64,000 nucleotides of DNA, from the NCBI GenBank assembly GCA_934193515.1, contig CAKPVJ010000001.1, positions 177,448 to 241,447 of the forward strand, read 5' to 3'. The stretch's first letter is position 1. Every line of letters starts with the position of its first letter. Position numbers and translations under genes: made by a program. The DNA is from an uncultured Megasphaera sp. (GTDB taxonomy: Bacteria > Bacillota > Negativicutes > Veillonellales > Megasphaeraceae). Of the stretch, positions 1 to 6,962 are shown piece by piece. Under the pieces are notes generated by a model that worked only from the letters and a program-made list of their open reading frames with translations, ran no database searches and had not been told where the DNA came from.

Positions 1-42
1 CTCGATAAATTCCGGAAAGAGCGAAATAATGTCAATCCTCAT
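1..42 (-). CDS. trmD: tRNA (guanine37-N1)-methyltransferase TrmD, first 14 codons only
   Basis: Only the start lies inside the window; the rest continues past position 1. The visible N-terminus reads MRIDIISLFPEFIE, the conserved opening of TrmD (M-[RK]-[IF]-D-[IV]-[IVL]-[ST]-LFPE). The ATG at 40-42 overlaps the rimM stop by four bases (ATGA), so the two are translationally coupled. TrmD methylates G37 of tRNAs reading CNN codons, with SAM as donor, and prevents +1 frameshifts. Its place after rimM is the usual one in Firmicutes. Confidence 0.85.
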   Translation of the reverse strand, partial: MRIDIISLFPEFIE

Positions 43-545
43 TTGTCATCCACCCATTCCGGCGGATCGATAACCATGCGGTCTGCCTTTTCATCAATGG
101 ATTTGACGACGTCAGGAATTGCAGCATACAGCCATTCTTTTCCTTGTTCGTCCGTCACGACATAGACATCATTGCTGCCGGTTTTTAGGACGTCTGTTAC
201 GTTACCTAATTTATGATCCTGTGTATCATATACGGACATGCCGATAATATCGAAGACATAGTGCTGTCCCTTTTTCAGGGGCACTAAATCCTCGCGCGGC
301 ACTTCCAAGGCTTTGCCGACGAGAAGTTCTGCTGCATTGCGGTCTTCTACGCCGACGAATTTCATGAGTACGACTCGTTTGTGAAGACGGGCCGAGCGTA
401 CTTCATATTTTTTGCCGCCGATATAGCCGTATTTCATATGCAGGAATCGTTTTGGAAAATCTGTATCGGGATAAATACGAACATCACCCCGCACGCCGTG
501 CGGGGCAACTATTTGACCGATTGTAAAAAGTTCCAACCCAGCCAT
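39..545 (-). CDS. rimM: Ribosome maturation factor RimM
   Basis: 168 aa, normal length for RimM, which binds ribosomal protein S19 and helps mature the 3' domain of 16S rRNA in the 30S subunit. The N-terminal half holds the RimM beta-barrel with the typical opening IGQIVAPHGVRGDVRI (about residues 9-24). The C-terminal half is a PRC-barrel with YVFDIIGM (about 96-103) and a PDVVK segment near the end. The start at 545 has only a weak ribosome-binding site and lies six bases after the ylqD stop, so coupling is likely. It is the sixth gene of the ylxM-ffh-rpsP-khpA-ylqD-rimM-trmD operon. Confidence 0.95.
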   Translation of the reverse strand: MAGLELFTIGQIVAPHGVRGDVRIYPDTDFPKRFLHMKYGYIGGKKYEVRSARLHKRVVLMKFVGVEDRNAAELLVGKALEVPREDLVPLKKGQHYVFDIIGMSVYDTQDHKLGNVTDVLKTGSNDVYVVTDEQGKEWLYAAIPDVVKSIDEKADRMVIDPPEWVDDK

Positions 546-551
546 CGTATT

Positions 552-959
552 TTATTGGCGGATGGCAACGATTTTGCCGTCTTCAAGCAAAATTTCTGTT
601 CCCATCATTTTTTCTAAATCATCGCCGACTTTGACAACGACAGTCTGTTCGAGCGTGCCTTGTCTGATTTCGGAACCGATTGTTAACTGTTCAGCTTCGC
701 TTCTGTCATGCTGTGCCTTGGCTTTAGCAGCCTGCAGACGCTGTTTCTGTTCTTCTACTTTTGCCCGCAAAGAAATCAACCCTTGGGCATCAATTTTGGC
801 CTGTTCGGTCATCATGCGTTTTGCCTGAAATTCCAGGTTTTGCATTTCCCGGTCAATATCACTCAAAGCCTGGTCGGTATTCTTGAGAATCTTGTCCTTG
901 AGCTCTTGAGTAACCTTTGCTTTGACAGCGACAGGAACGCGCAATGTAATCTGATCCAT
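552..959 (-). CDS. ylqD: YlqD family protein
   Basis: 135 aa. It begins with a short hydrophobic beta-like segment (ITLRVPVAVKAKVT), then a long charged helical stretch (about residues 20-95) rich in Glu, Lys and Gln that should form a coiled coil, and ends in a small beta-rich tail (VGDDLEKMMGTEILLEDGKIVAI). This matches the YlqD family of Firmicutes, whose biochemical role I do not know. A strong site (AGGAGG) lies five bases before the ATG. It sits between khpA and rimM, the standard position for ylqD, which suggests a link with ribosome or RNA biology by context only. Confidence 0.85.
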   Translation of the reverse strand: MDQITLRVPVAVKAKVTQELKDKILKNTDQALSDIDREMQNLEFQAKRMMTEQAKIDAQGLISLRAKVEEQKQRLQAAKAKAQHDRSEAEQLTIGSEIRQGTLEQTVVVKVGDDLEKMMGTEILLEDGKIVAIRQ

Positions 960-967
960 GGTTCCTC

Positions 968-1195
968 CTATACGATATCAACTGATACTTTCTTATTTGC
1001 CTTCACAGCCGCAGCCTTGACAACAAGGCGCAGTGCTTTCGCAATCTTTCCTTGTTTGCCAATGACTTTTCCCATATCTTCGGGTGCGACATGAAGTTCG
1101 TAGACTTCGAGGCCTTTTTTCTGAATTTTAGTAACTGTAACTGCTTCAGGGCGTTTGACAAGTGCTCTGGCAATACATGCAATTAACTCTTCCAT
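968..1195 (-). CDS. khpA: KH-domain RNA-binding protein KhpA
   Basis: 75 aa, essentially one KH domain, with the GxxG loop visible as GKQGKI around residues 45-50 (VIGKQGKIAKAL). KhpA works with KhpB/Jag as an RNA chaperone that affects cell division and elongation in Gram-positive bacteria. An in-frame GTG lies upstream at 1210, but the ATG at 1195 is better placed: a GTGAGG site lies nine bases before it, and the resulting 75 residues match the family. It follows rpsP by 15 bases in the SRP/ribosome maturation operon. Confidence 0.93.
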   Translation of the reverse strand: MEELIACIARALVKRPEAVTVTKIQKKGLEVYELHVAPEDMGKVIGKQGKIAKALRLVVKAAAVKANKKVSVDIV

Positions 1196-1210
1196 AGGTA
1201 TCAGCCTCAC

Positions 1211-1480
1211 TTACTTTTTGGATGCTTCAAACTGAGCCATGATGCCGGCTTTTTTGAAAAGGGAGCGAATCGTATCAGTAGGCTGTGCGCCTTTGCCGAG
1301 CCATGCTACTGCTGCTTCAGCGTCAACTGTCAAACGGTCAGCTGCTTCTTTAGCCGGATCGTACATACCCAATGTAGCAACCGGACGGCCGTTATTGCGA
1401 GCGTCACGGGAATCAGCAACAACTACACGATAAATCGGTTTCTTTTTAGCACCTAAACGAGCCAAACGAATTTTAATCAT
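1211..1480 (-). CDS. rpsP: 30S ribosomal protein S16
   Basis: 89 aa. The N-terminus IKIRLARLGAKKKPIYR and the following VVADSRDARNNGRP are diagnostic of S16. I take the ATG at 1480 rather than the GTG at 1489, because that GTG lies inside the GAGGAGGTG ribosome-binding site. The strong site fits a highly expressed ribosomal protein. It lies 42 bases downstream of ffh and shares the operon. Confidence 0.97.
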   Translation of the reverse strand: MIKIRLARLGAKKKPIYRVVVADSRDARNNGRPVATLGMYDPAKEAADRLTVDAEAAVAWLGKGAQPTDTIRSLFKKAGIMAQFEASKK

Positions 1481-1522
1481 GAAAATCACCTCCTCTATTT
1501 GATATCCGCCCTAACGGGCCGA

Positions 1523-2875
1523 TTAAAAGGGAAAACGTGGCAAAAAGCCGCGTCGTTTATTTTTCTGTGCTTTCTTCGCCTGCTTCATCATTTTCTGCAT
1601 TTCTGTAAACTGCTTGATGAGGCGGTTGACATCTTGGACACGCGTACCGCTGCCTTTGGCAATGCGGCGCTTGCGGCTGTCCTTGATCAGCATTTTGGGG
1701 TTGGCACTGGACCGTTCCTGTGCCGTCATGGATGTAATAATCGCTTCAATCTGCTTGAACTGCTTACCATCCATATCGACTTTATCCAGTTCTTTTTTAT
1801 ACTTGCCAATCCCTGGAATCAGGCTCATCAGACTCCCCATATTGCCCATTTTCTTAATCATATTGAGCTGTTTAAGGAAATCATCAAAGGTAAACGTGCC
1901 GCTTTTCATGGTCTTTTTCATGTCTTCCATGGATTCTTCATCAAAAGCAGCCTGAGCCTTTTCGATAATCGTTTCTACGTCTCCCAAATCCAGGATACGG
2001 GATGCGTAGCGGTTGGGGTGAAATTCTTCCAACCCATCTAATTTTTCACTGACGCCAATAAATTTAATCGGCTTGCCAGTAACCGCTTTGATAGACAATG
2101 CCGCGCCGCCGCGGGCATCTCCATCCAGCTTGGTCATAATCATGCCGTCAATGCCGAGAGCTTTATCAAAAGCCGAGGCCGCCGTAACGGCATCCTGGCC
2201 CGTCATGGCATCTACGACGAGAAGAATTTCATGGGGATGAACTTCTTCTTTTATATGAATCAACTCATCCATGAGTGTTTCATTGATATGAAGACGGCCG
2301 GCTGTATCGATAATGACAACATCCCGCAAATGGCTCACCGCATAGGGAACGGCGTTTTTGGCAATTTGGACGGGGTCTTTGCTGCCTTCTTCGGTATACA
2401 CCGGTATGTCCAGTTCCTGTCCCAGGACCTGGAGCTGTGTGATAGCTGCAGGCCGATAGACGTCGCCGGCAACCATCAGCGGACTTTTGCCCTGGCTTTT
2501 CAGCTTCTTGGCAAGTTTTGCCGCTGTCGTCGTTTTACCTGCGCCCTGCAGCCCGACCAACATAATAATCGTCGGCGGCTTCGGTGCAATGGTAATACGG
2601 CTTTGCGTACCGCCCAGCAGTTCGGTCAATTCGTCACGGACGATTTTGATGACCGTCTGGGATGCGTTCAAGCTGCCGAATACTTCTTCACCAACAGCTT
2701 TTTCCCGTACGCGCTTGATAAAATCTTTCGTTACGGCAAAGTTTACATCGGCTTCGAGCAGTGCGCGCCGCATCTCTTTGAGGGCTTCGCTTACATCTTC
2801 TTCTGAAAGCTTGCCCTTACCGCGAAGCTTTTTAAAGGCTGCTTGGAACCGTTCAGACAAACTTTCGAATGGCAT
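1523..2875 (-). CDS. ffh: Signal recognition particle protein Ffh (SRP54)
   Basis: 450 aa, full length. The N domain occupies about residues 1-85. The G domain has the P-loop GLQGAGKTTTAAKL (about 107-120), DTAGRLH (G3) and TKLDGDARGG (G4 region). The methionine-rich M domain starts near residue 320 (MGNMGSLMSLIPGIGK) and binds SRP RNA and signal sequences. Ffh with FtsY delivers nascent membrane proteins to SecYEG. The ATG follows a GGAGG site. It lies 14 bases after ylxM, which is typical. Confidence 0.98.
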   Translation of the reverse strand: MPFESLSERFQAAFKKLRGKGKLSEEDVSEALKEMRRALLEADVNFAVTKDFIKRVREKAVGEEVFGSLNASQTVIKIVRDELTELLGGTQSRITIAPKPPTIIMLVGLQGAGKTTTAAKLAKKLKSQGKSPLMVAGDVYRPAAITQLQVLGQELDIPVYTEEGSKDPVQIAKNAVPYAVSHLRDVVIIDTAGRLHINETLMDELIHIKEEVHPHEILLVVDAMTGQDAVTAASAFDKALGIDGMIMTKLDGDARGGAALSIKAVTGKPIKFIGVSEKLDGLEEFHPNRYASRILDLGDVETIIEKAQAAFDEESMEDMKKTMKSGTFTFDDFLKQLNMIKKMGNMGSLMSLIPGIGKYKKELDKVDMDGKQFKQIEAIITSMTAQERSSANPKMLIKDSRKRRIAKGSGTRVQDVNRLIKQFTEMQKMMKQAKKAQKNKRRGFLPRFPF

Positions 2876-2889
2876 ACATAAGCCTCCTC

Positions 2890-3219
2890 TTACAACTCGA
2901 TAGTACGTAGCATGTGTTTTACTGTTTCAATCGCTGCCGGGCTGCCTGTTTCCAGCAGCTGACCGGCTTGTTCTAGCTTGTCCCGCACAGCATCGCTGCG
3001 GGCGAGAAGCTGAAGACGCTGTTCATAGCTTTCTAAGGAATGGGATGCCCGGCGCAGCATATCATACGCACCCTGCCGGGAAATTTGCAGCTCTTCGCCA
3101 ATTTCTGACAACGACCAATCCATATCAAAATACATTTCCATGCATCGCCGCTGCCTGTCCGTCAAGAGAGGACCGTATATGTCCAGAAGTCTTCCCTTCC
3201 GTACCATATCCTCTAGCAT
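2890..3219 (-). CDS. ylxM: YlxM/p13 family helix-turn-helix protein
   Basis: 109 aa, all-helical, resembling region 4 of sigma factors: LTDRQRRCMEMYFDMDWSLSEIGEELQISRQGAYDMLRR contains the recognition helix (SEIGEELQISRQGAYDML). The YlxM/p13 family lies directly upstream of ffh in Firmicutes and is thought to bind nucleic acid or regulate the SRP operon; its mechanism is unsettled. As first gene of the operon it is transcribed from the consensus promoter at 3254-3282, leaving a leader of roughly 25-30 bases. Confidence 0.9.
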   Translation of the reverse strand: MLEDMVRKGRLLDIYGPLLTDRQRRCMEMYFDMDWSLSEIGEELQISRQGAYDMLRRASHSLESYEQRLQLLARSDAVRDKLEQAGQLLETGSPAAIETVKHMLRTIEL

Positions 3220-3253
3220 CTCATCACCGCCTTTGTCATCAGCGTACTGTGAT

Positions 3254-3282
3254 AGTATACATAAAAAGCGTCATCCTGTCAA
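3254..3282 (-). promoter_or_regulatory. Consensus sigma-70/sigma-A promoter of the ylxM-ffh operon
   Basis: Read on the minus strand, TTGACA (3277-3282), 17 bases, then TATACT (3254-3259). The -35 is a perfect consensus, the -10 differs at one position and the spacing is optimal. It lies 35 bases before the ylxM start, so it should drive ylxM-ffh-rpsP-khpA-ylqD-rimM-trmD. Confidence 0.85.
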
Positions 3283-3342
3283 GTACTTTTACTTGTCACT
3301 TTAAAAATACAGTATACGGCCTGTCTTTTCCCTTTTATATCC

Positions 3343-3378
3343 TAAAAAACAGCAGTCCCCTGCCTATTCGCCTGCTGT
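3343..3378 (-). terminator. Rho-independent terminator after thiM
   Basis: On the minus strand ACAGCAG (3372-3378) pairs with CTGCTGT (3349-3355) across a 16-base loop and is followed by TTTTTT. A second copy of the upstream arm lies at about 3424-3432 (minus AACAGCAGT), so an alternative longer hairpin is possible. It separates thiM from the ylxM promoter. Confidence 0.7.
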
Positions 3379-3490
3379 CTGCGCATCATGTGAGGCATAC
3401 AGCAAAACACATAGAGTTTGGGTCACTGCTGTTTTTTTATAGATTAAATTATAGTTCAAATTATTGTTGCACTTAGATTGTAAATCCGCC

Positions 3491-4327
3491 TTAAAAAAGC
3501 AGTTTCATCTGCTGCTGAATCTGTGCATCTGTCATCTGTGAAAAGGCATCCAGCAGGGCTACATGAAAAGTTCCCATGCGGCTGCCGGCAATGCGGCTTG
3601 CTTCTTCACCGGCTAAGCCCATCATGACAGCTGCCAATACGGCCGCTTCCCAAGGTTTGCGCCCGGCCAGATATACGCCGGCCAAGGCCCCCAGCATGCA
3701 GCCCGTGCCAGTCAGTCTGGCCAGTTGGGCCGTGCCGTTGGCTACACCGCACACGCGGATGCCGTCAGTAACCACATCGACAGGGCCGCTCATCAGCAGC
3801 ACGGCCTGCTGCGCGAGAGCATAGGCTTGTATATCCTGCGCCGCGTTTCTAAAGTTTTTGGCCGTAACCGTATCGGCTGCGCCGGCATCTACGCCGACAG
3901 CATGCGACGGCAGGCCGCAAATAGCGCGAATTTCAGAACTGTTGCCTTTGATAATCTGCGGTCGGCATTCGCGAATAAACTGCACTGCAAAATCCCGCCG
4001 CAGGGTACTGCAGGCTACGCCTACCAAATCAATCAGCATGGGAATGCCGTCTTCATGCGCAGCCTGTCCGGCCAGCCGAATGGCTTCCATTCGCTCACTG
4101 GAAATGTTTCCCAAATTGACGACAAGCGCCGCTGCCACACGCCCTACTTCAACGACTTCTTTGGGATGCGACGCCATGTTGGGAACGCCGCCGACGGCCA
4201 AGATGACATTGGCACTGTCATTCATCGTAATACCATGCGTAATACAATGAACGAGCGGCCTGTTGGCAGCTACGCCGCGACGCAGGGCAGCCAACTGCTG
4301 AAACAAGTTATTTTCTTCGTTTGTCAT
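3491..4327 (-). CDS. thiM: Hydroxyethylthiazole kinase ThiM
   Basis: 278 aa, normal length. ThiM phosphorylates 4-methyl-5-(2-hydroxyethyl)thiazole, so that salvaged thiazole can be joined to HMP-PP to make thiamin phosphate. Visible family features are NRPLVHCITHGITMNDSAN near the N-terminus, the GVPNM substrate loop, IIKGNSSEI and the GTGCMLGAL motif near residue 227, whose cysteine lies in the active site. An ATG at 4333 is only three bases from the AGGTG site; the ATG at 4327 is better spaced. It overlaps the end of thiW by about 20 bases, so the pair is coupled. No thiD or thiE lies alongside. Confidence 0.95.
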   Translation of the reverse strand: MTNEENNLFQQLAALRRGVAANRPLVHCITHGITMNDSANVILAVGGVPNMASHPKEVVEVGRVAAALVVNLGNISSERMEAIRLAGQAAHEDGIPMLIDLVGVACSTLRRDFAVQFIRECRPQIIKGNSSEIRAICGLPSHAVGVDAGAADTVTAKNFRNAAQDIQAYALAQQAVLLMSGPVDVVTDGIRVCGVANGTAQLARLTGTGCMLGALAGVYLAGRKPWEAAVLAAVMMGLAGEEASRIAGSRMGTFHVALLDAFSQMTDAQIQQQMKLLF

Positions 4328-4841
4328 ATACATTTACACCTAATTTCTGCTGGAATTCCCGCAGCGTGCCATTGCGGGACAAAGCCATCAGCAGACAAAA
4401 CGCAATAGAGCCGCCAATCAATGTGCCGCTGATAAACATCGGCACATAATACATCCAGGACAACCCTGTACGACCATAAAAAATTTCCATAACCGGATAG
4501 GAAACAATGGCACCGATAATCCCGGTTCCGATGACTTCTCCAATGACGGCCGCAATCAGCCGGCCATGGGATGCCCGATACAGCAAGCCGGACAAGGTTG
4601 CGCCAAACACAGCCCCAGTCAACGCCAGCGGCGGAATCCCCATCATAGTCATACGGATAATCCCAATAAGCGTAGCGCAAAGCAAGGCATACCAAGGCCC
4701 CATCAAAACGGCACAGGTAATATTAATCAAATGGGCCATCGGGCACATGCCTTCAATACGCAGAATCGGGGAAATAACGACGCCTAACCCTACCAGCATC
4801 GCCAATAATACCAACCGCAGTACTTTCTTATCTTTTTCCAT
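4308..4841 (-). CDS. thiW: Energy-coupling factor transporter substrate-specificity protein ThiW
   Basis: 177 aa with about five to six hydrophobic segments and no ATPase motif, as expected for an S component that borrows the shared EcfAAT module encoded elsewhere. ThiW proteins lie beside thiM and are assigned by genomic context to uptake of the thiazole moiety. The segment EGMCPMAHLINITCAVLMGPWYAL is typical of the family. The gene is preceded by a thi-box-like RNA, and its ATG follows a T7 run that could be part of the expression platform. Confidence 0.9.
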   Translation of the reverse strand: MEKDKKVLRLVLLAMLVGLGVVISPILRIEGMCPMAHLINITCAVLMGPWYALLCATLIGIIRMTMMGIPPLALTGAVFGATLSGLLYRASHGRLIAAVIGEVIGTGIIGAIVSYPVMEIFYGRTGLSWMYYVPMFISGTLIGGSIAFCLLMALSRNGTLREFQQKLGVNVYDKRRK

Positions 4842-4897
4842 AAAAAAACTTCACTCCCTCTGAGCGGCACGGTCTGCGGCACGCTGTGGTCGTGAAG
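4842..4897 (-). promoter_or_regulatory. Possible expression platform of the thiW leader
   Basis: On the minus strand CTTCAC (4892-4897) can pair with GTGAAG (4849-4854), which is followed directly by seven T and then the thiW ATG. The GGGAG ribosome-binding site lies just inside the 3' arm. The fold could act as a weak terminator or mask translation. The 37-base loop makes it weaker than a classical intrinsic terminator. Confidence 0.4.
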
Positions 4898-4927
4898 CTT
4901 TTGATTGTATGACTGCAATATAGACGG

Positions 4928-5027
4928 ATACATAGCGACCTAGCGGCAGACACTGCCTCTTTGTTTGTAACGGTCGATACTCTCTAGTATCCTCTCAGCC
5001 TGAAACACAGGCTCCCTCGCTATGTAT
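4928..5027 (-). ncRNA. Divergent TPP (thi-box) riboswitch upstream of thiW-thiM
   Basis: On the minus strand the element is closed by an 11-bp P1 (ATACATAGCGA at 5017-5027 with TCGCTATGTAT at 4928-4938). Inside are an AGCCTG/CAGGCT hairpin, the hallmark GGCTGAGAGG (4991-5000), a GATACT/AGTATC hairpin and GACCGTT, all as in the pyrimidine-sensing arm of TPP riboswitches. The second arm departs from consensus: instead of CCTGATC, a P5 stem and GCGNAGGGA, it has AAACAAAGA, a GGCAG-TGT-CTGCC hairpin and GCTAGG. Location before thiazole salvage genes supports thiamin-related control. Whether it still binds TPP is open. Confidence 0.6.
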
Positions 5028-5066
5028 GAAAACAGATTCAGGGCGCTCCCCCTCAATCCAAGTTTT

Positions 5067-5094
5067 AGTATAGCAAACTTTGCAAAGATGTCAA
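5067..5094 (-). promoter_or_regulatory. Promoter of thiW-thiM
   Basis: Minus-strand TTGACA (5089-5094), 16-base spacer, TATACT (5067-5072). It lies about 40 bases before the riboswitch-like RNA, so the transcript would begin just upstream of that RNA's P1 stem. Confidence 0.8.
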
Positions 5095-5187
5095 TGGGCC
5101 TGTTGCCTGAAGTGTTTCGTCATCATGTATTATTCCGTTTCTTTAAACGGTTTGCCTTTGACGTGCAGCGTAAAAAGATAGATAGCA

Positions 5188-5232
5188 AACACTCTCTGTA
5201 TATGCCTGACGGCACACGCAGAGAGTGTTTTT
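5188..5232. terminator. Terminator-like hairpin after the alanine symporter
   Basis: ACACTCTCTG (5189-5198) pairs with CAGAGAGTGT (5219-5228). The plus strand has six T after the stem, while the minus strand, which carries the symporter gene, has three. It most likely ends symporter transcription, and the plus-strand side would block antisense reading. Confidence 0.7.
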
Positions 5233-5241
5233 TCTACACGC

Positions 5242-6645
5242 TTATTTCCAATATTCTACTTCATCATCACGAAGTCCAATAGAAGCGGCTTTAAAGACAG
5301 GGTTCTTGCCTGCTGCTTTTTGGGCTTGATAGTCCTTCAAGGCACCAATAGCGACGTTGCTGAGTATCAGGCAGGCCGGAATATTAATCAGGCACATAAA
5401 GGCCATCAGAATATCAGCAATATCCCAAACGGCTGCCATAGACATGCCGGCACCGACAAGTACAGCGAGTACGCAAAGGATACGGAAAACGACAATAAAG
5501 GTTTTCGACGGTGTACCTTTGTGGATGAAGGCAATGCAGTTGTCAACATAATACAAGTTGCCAATCAAGGTAGAAAAGGCAAAGAGCACCATGCAAACCG
5601 TAATCAGCATCGGTCCGAATTCACCATATACGGAAGTAGCAGCCTGCTGTACATACAAGGCACCGGCAGCTTCTTTGGTAATCGGCACGCCGGAGCAAAG
5701 GCCCAAAAATGCCGTAGCGCTGCAAACCAAAATCGTATCAATAAAAACAGAAAGCATCTGTACCAGTCCTTGTTTTACCGGATGGCTGACGTCAGCTGCG
5801 GCAGCCGCATTCGGTGCAGAACCAATACCAGCTTCATTGGAATACAAGCCGCGTTTGATGCCATATACCATACAAGAGCCGGACACGCCGCCTAAAATCG
5901 ACTGGAAATCAAAAGCATCTGCAAAAATCATAGAAAATACATGGGGCAGCATCGGCAAATGGAACAAAATAACGATGAGGGCTGCCAAAATATAAACGAA
6001 CCCCATAACCGGCACCATCCAGGATGTAATTTTAATAATACGGCGGCCGCCGCCAAAAATGCAGTAACCAACGAGTATAGCCAGCACCGCTCCCAGCATC
6101 CATGGCGTTGTATCCGGATTATAAAAACCATAGACAGAAAACGTAGACTGCAAATTAAACGACGCCAGCATATTGAAGCCGCCGGCATACGTCAAAATCA
6201 GGCATACTGCAAAAATGATACCCAGTGTACGCGTTTTCATAGCTGTTTCAATGTAGTAAGCCGGGCCGCCATAACTATGGCCCAACGCATTGCGGCGCTT
6301 ATATACCTGAGCCAGCGTGCTTTCAATAAAGGCACTGGCACCACCGATAAGCGCTAAAAGCCACATCCAGAATACGGCGCCGGGACCACCCAGGCAAACA
6401 GCCGTCGAAACACCGATAATATTCCCGGTCCCCACACGGGATGCCGTCGATACCATCAATGCCTGAAACGAAGAAACAGAACCAGCCGTTGTCGGTTTTT
6501 CCATGACGACACGAACGCTTTCAGCAAACATTCGCAGCTGTATGCAGCGTGTCTTCCACGAAAAAATCAAACCAGCCACAATCAAAACAACCATTAAAAT
6601 AGGATAATACAGAATACCGTCTAAATAATCCAGAATCGGCATCAT
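5242..6645 (-). CDS. Alanine/glycine:cation symporter (AGCS family)
   Basis: 467 aa integral membrane protein with about ten or eleven hydrophobic segments. Family signatures include ASRVGTGNIIGVSTAVCLGGPGAVFWMW (about residues 68-95) and GIKRGLYSNEAGIGSAPNAAAAADVSHPVKQG (about 263-294). AGCS proteins import alanine or glycine with Na+ or H+. Substrate choice cannot be read from sequence alone. Either of two consecutive ATGs (6645, 6642) could be the start; the ribosome-binding site is poorly spaced. It stands alone between its own promoter and terminator. Confidence 0.9.
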   Translation of the reverse strand: MMPILDYLDGILYYPILMVVLIVAGLIFSWKTRCIQLRMFAESVRVVMEKPTTAGSVSSFQALMVSTASRVGTGNIIGVSTAVCLGGPGAVFWMWLLALIGGASAFIESTLAQVYKRRNALGHSYGGPAYYIETAMKTRTLGIIFAVCLILTYAGGFNMLASFNLQSTFSVYGFYNPDTTPWMLGAVLAILVGYCIFGGGRRIIKITSWMVPVMGFVYILAALIVILFHLPMLPHVFSMIFADAFDFQSILGGVSGSCMVYGIKRGLYSNEAGIGSAPNAAAAADVSHPVKQGLVQMLSVFIDTILVCSATAFLGLCSGVPITKEAAGALYVQQAATSVYGEFGPMLITVCMVLFAFSTLIGNLYYVDNCIAFIHKGTPSKTFIVVFRILCVLAVLVGAGMSMAAVWDIADILMAFMCLINIPACLILSNVAIGALKDYQAQKAAGKNPVFKAASIGLRDDEVEYWK

Positions 6646-6701
6646 GGGGCCAACACATCCTTCCCAAATGTAAAAAAAAGTATAATTACAATATAATCTT
6701 T

Positions 6702-6731
6702 ATACTACTTCTTTTATTTAGTAGATGTCAA
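6702..6731 (-). promoter_or_regulatory. Candidate promoter of the alanine symporter
   Basis: Minus-strand TTGACA (6726-6731), 18-base spacer, TAGTAT (6702-6707). The -35 is perfect and the -10 acceptable. It gives a leader of about 50 AT-rich bases. Confidence 0.6.
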
Positions 6732-6804
6732 TCTATATTCACAAATTTTAATAAAAATTGCTATTAAATTACATCTCTATACTTTCCCATGCAGTTAAAT
6801 AACT

Positions 6805-6843
6805 AAAAACAGGGACCTTCTCTTGTAAAGAAAGTCCCTGTCT
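6805..6843 (-). terminator. Rho-independent terminator of the ctsR-clpC operon
   Basis: Minus-strand ACAGGGAC pairs with GTCCCTGT, extended by TTTCTT/AGAAG, followed by TTTTTAG. It lies about 120 bases after the clpC stop with no intact gene between. Confidence 0.85.
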
Positions 6844-6858
6844 ATAATTACACAAATT

Positions 6859-6945
6859 TTATTTGAAGCCGCTTGCCCAGCCCATGCGCGATTTTACGCA
6901 GCGCAGGAAGGAACGGTATGGTTCTTCAATAGCAAATGACCCCAA
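6859..6945 (-). pseudogene. Possible short coding remnant downstream of clpC
   Basis: Between the clpC stop and the terminator, one minus-strand frame reads LGSFAIEEPYRSFLRCV...MGWASGFK followed by TAA, with a stop (TAG) directly before it. It has no start codon or ribosome-binding site. The composition looks protein-like (balanced hydrophobic and charged residues, aromatic-rich C-terminus), which suggests the tail of a lost gene, but I do not recognise the family and chance is quite possible. Confidence 0.2.
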
Positions 6946-6962
6946 CTATCGCCAAAGAGTTT

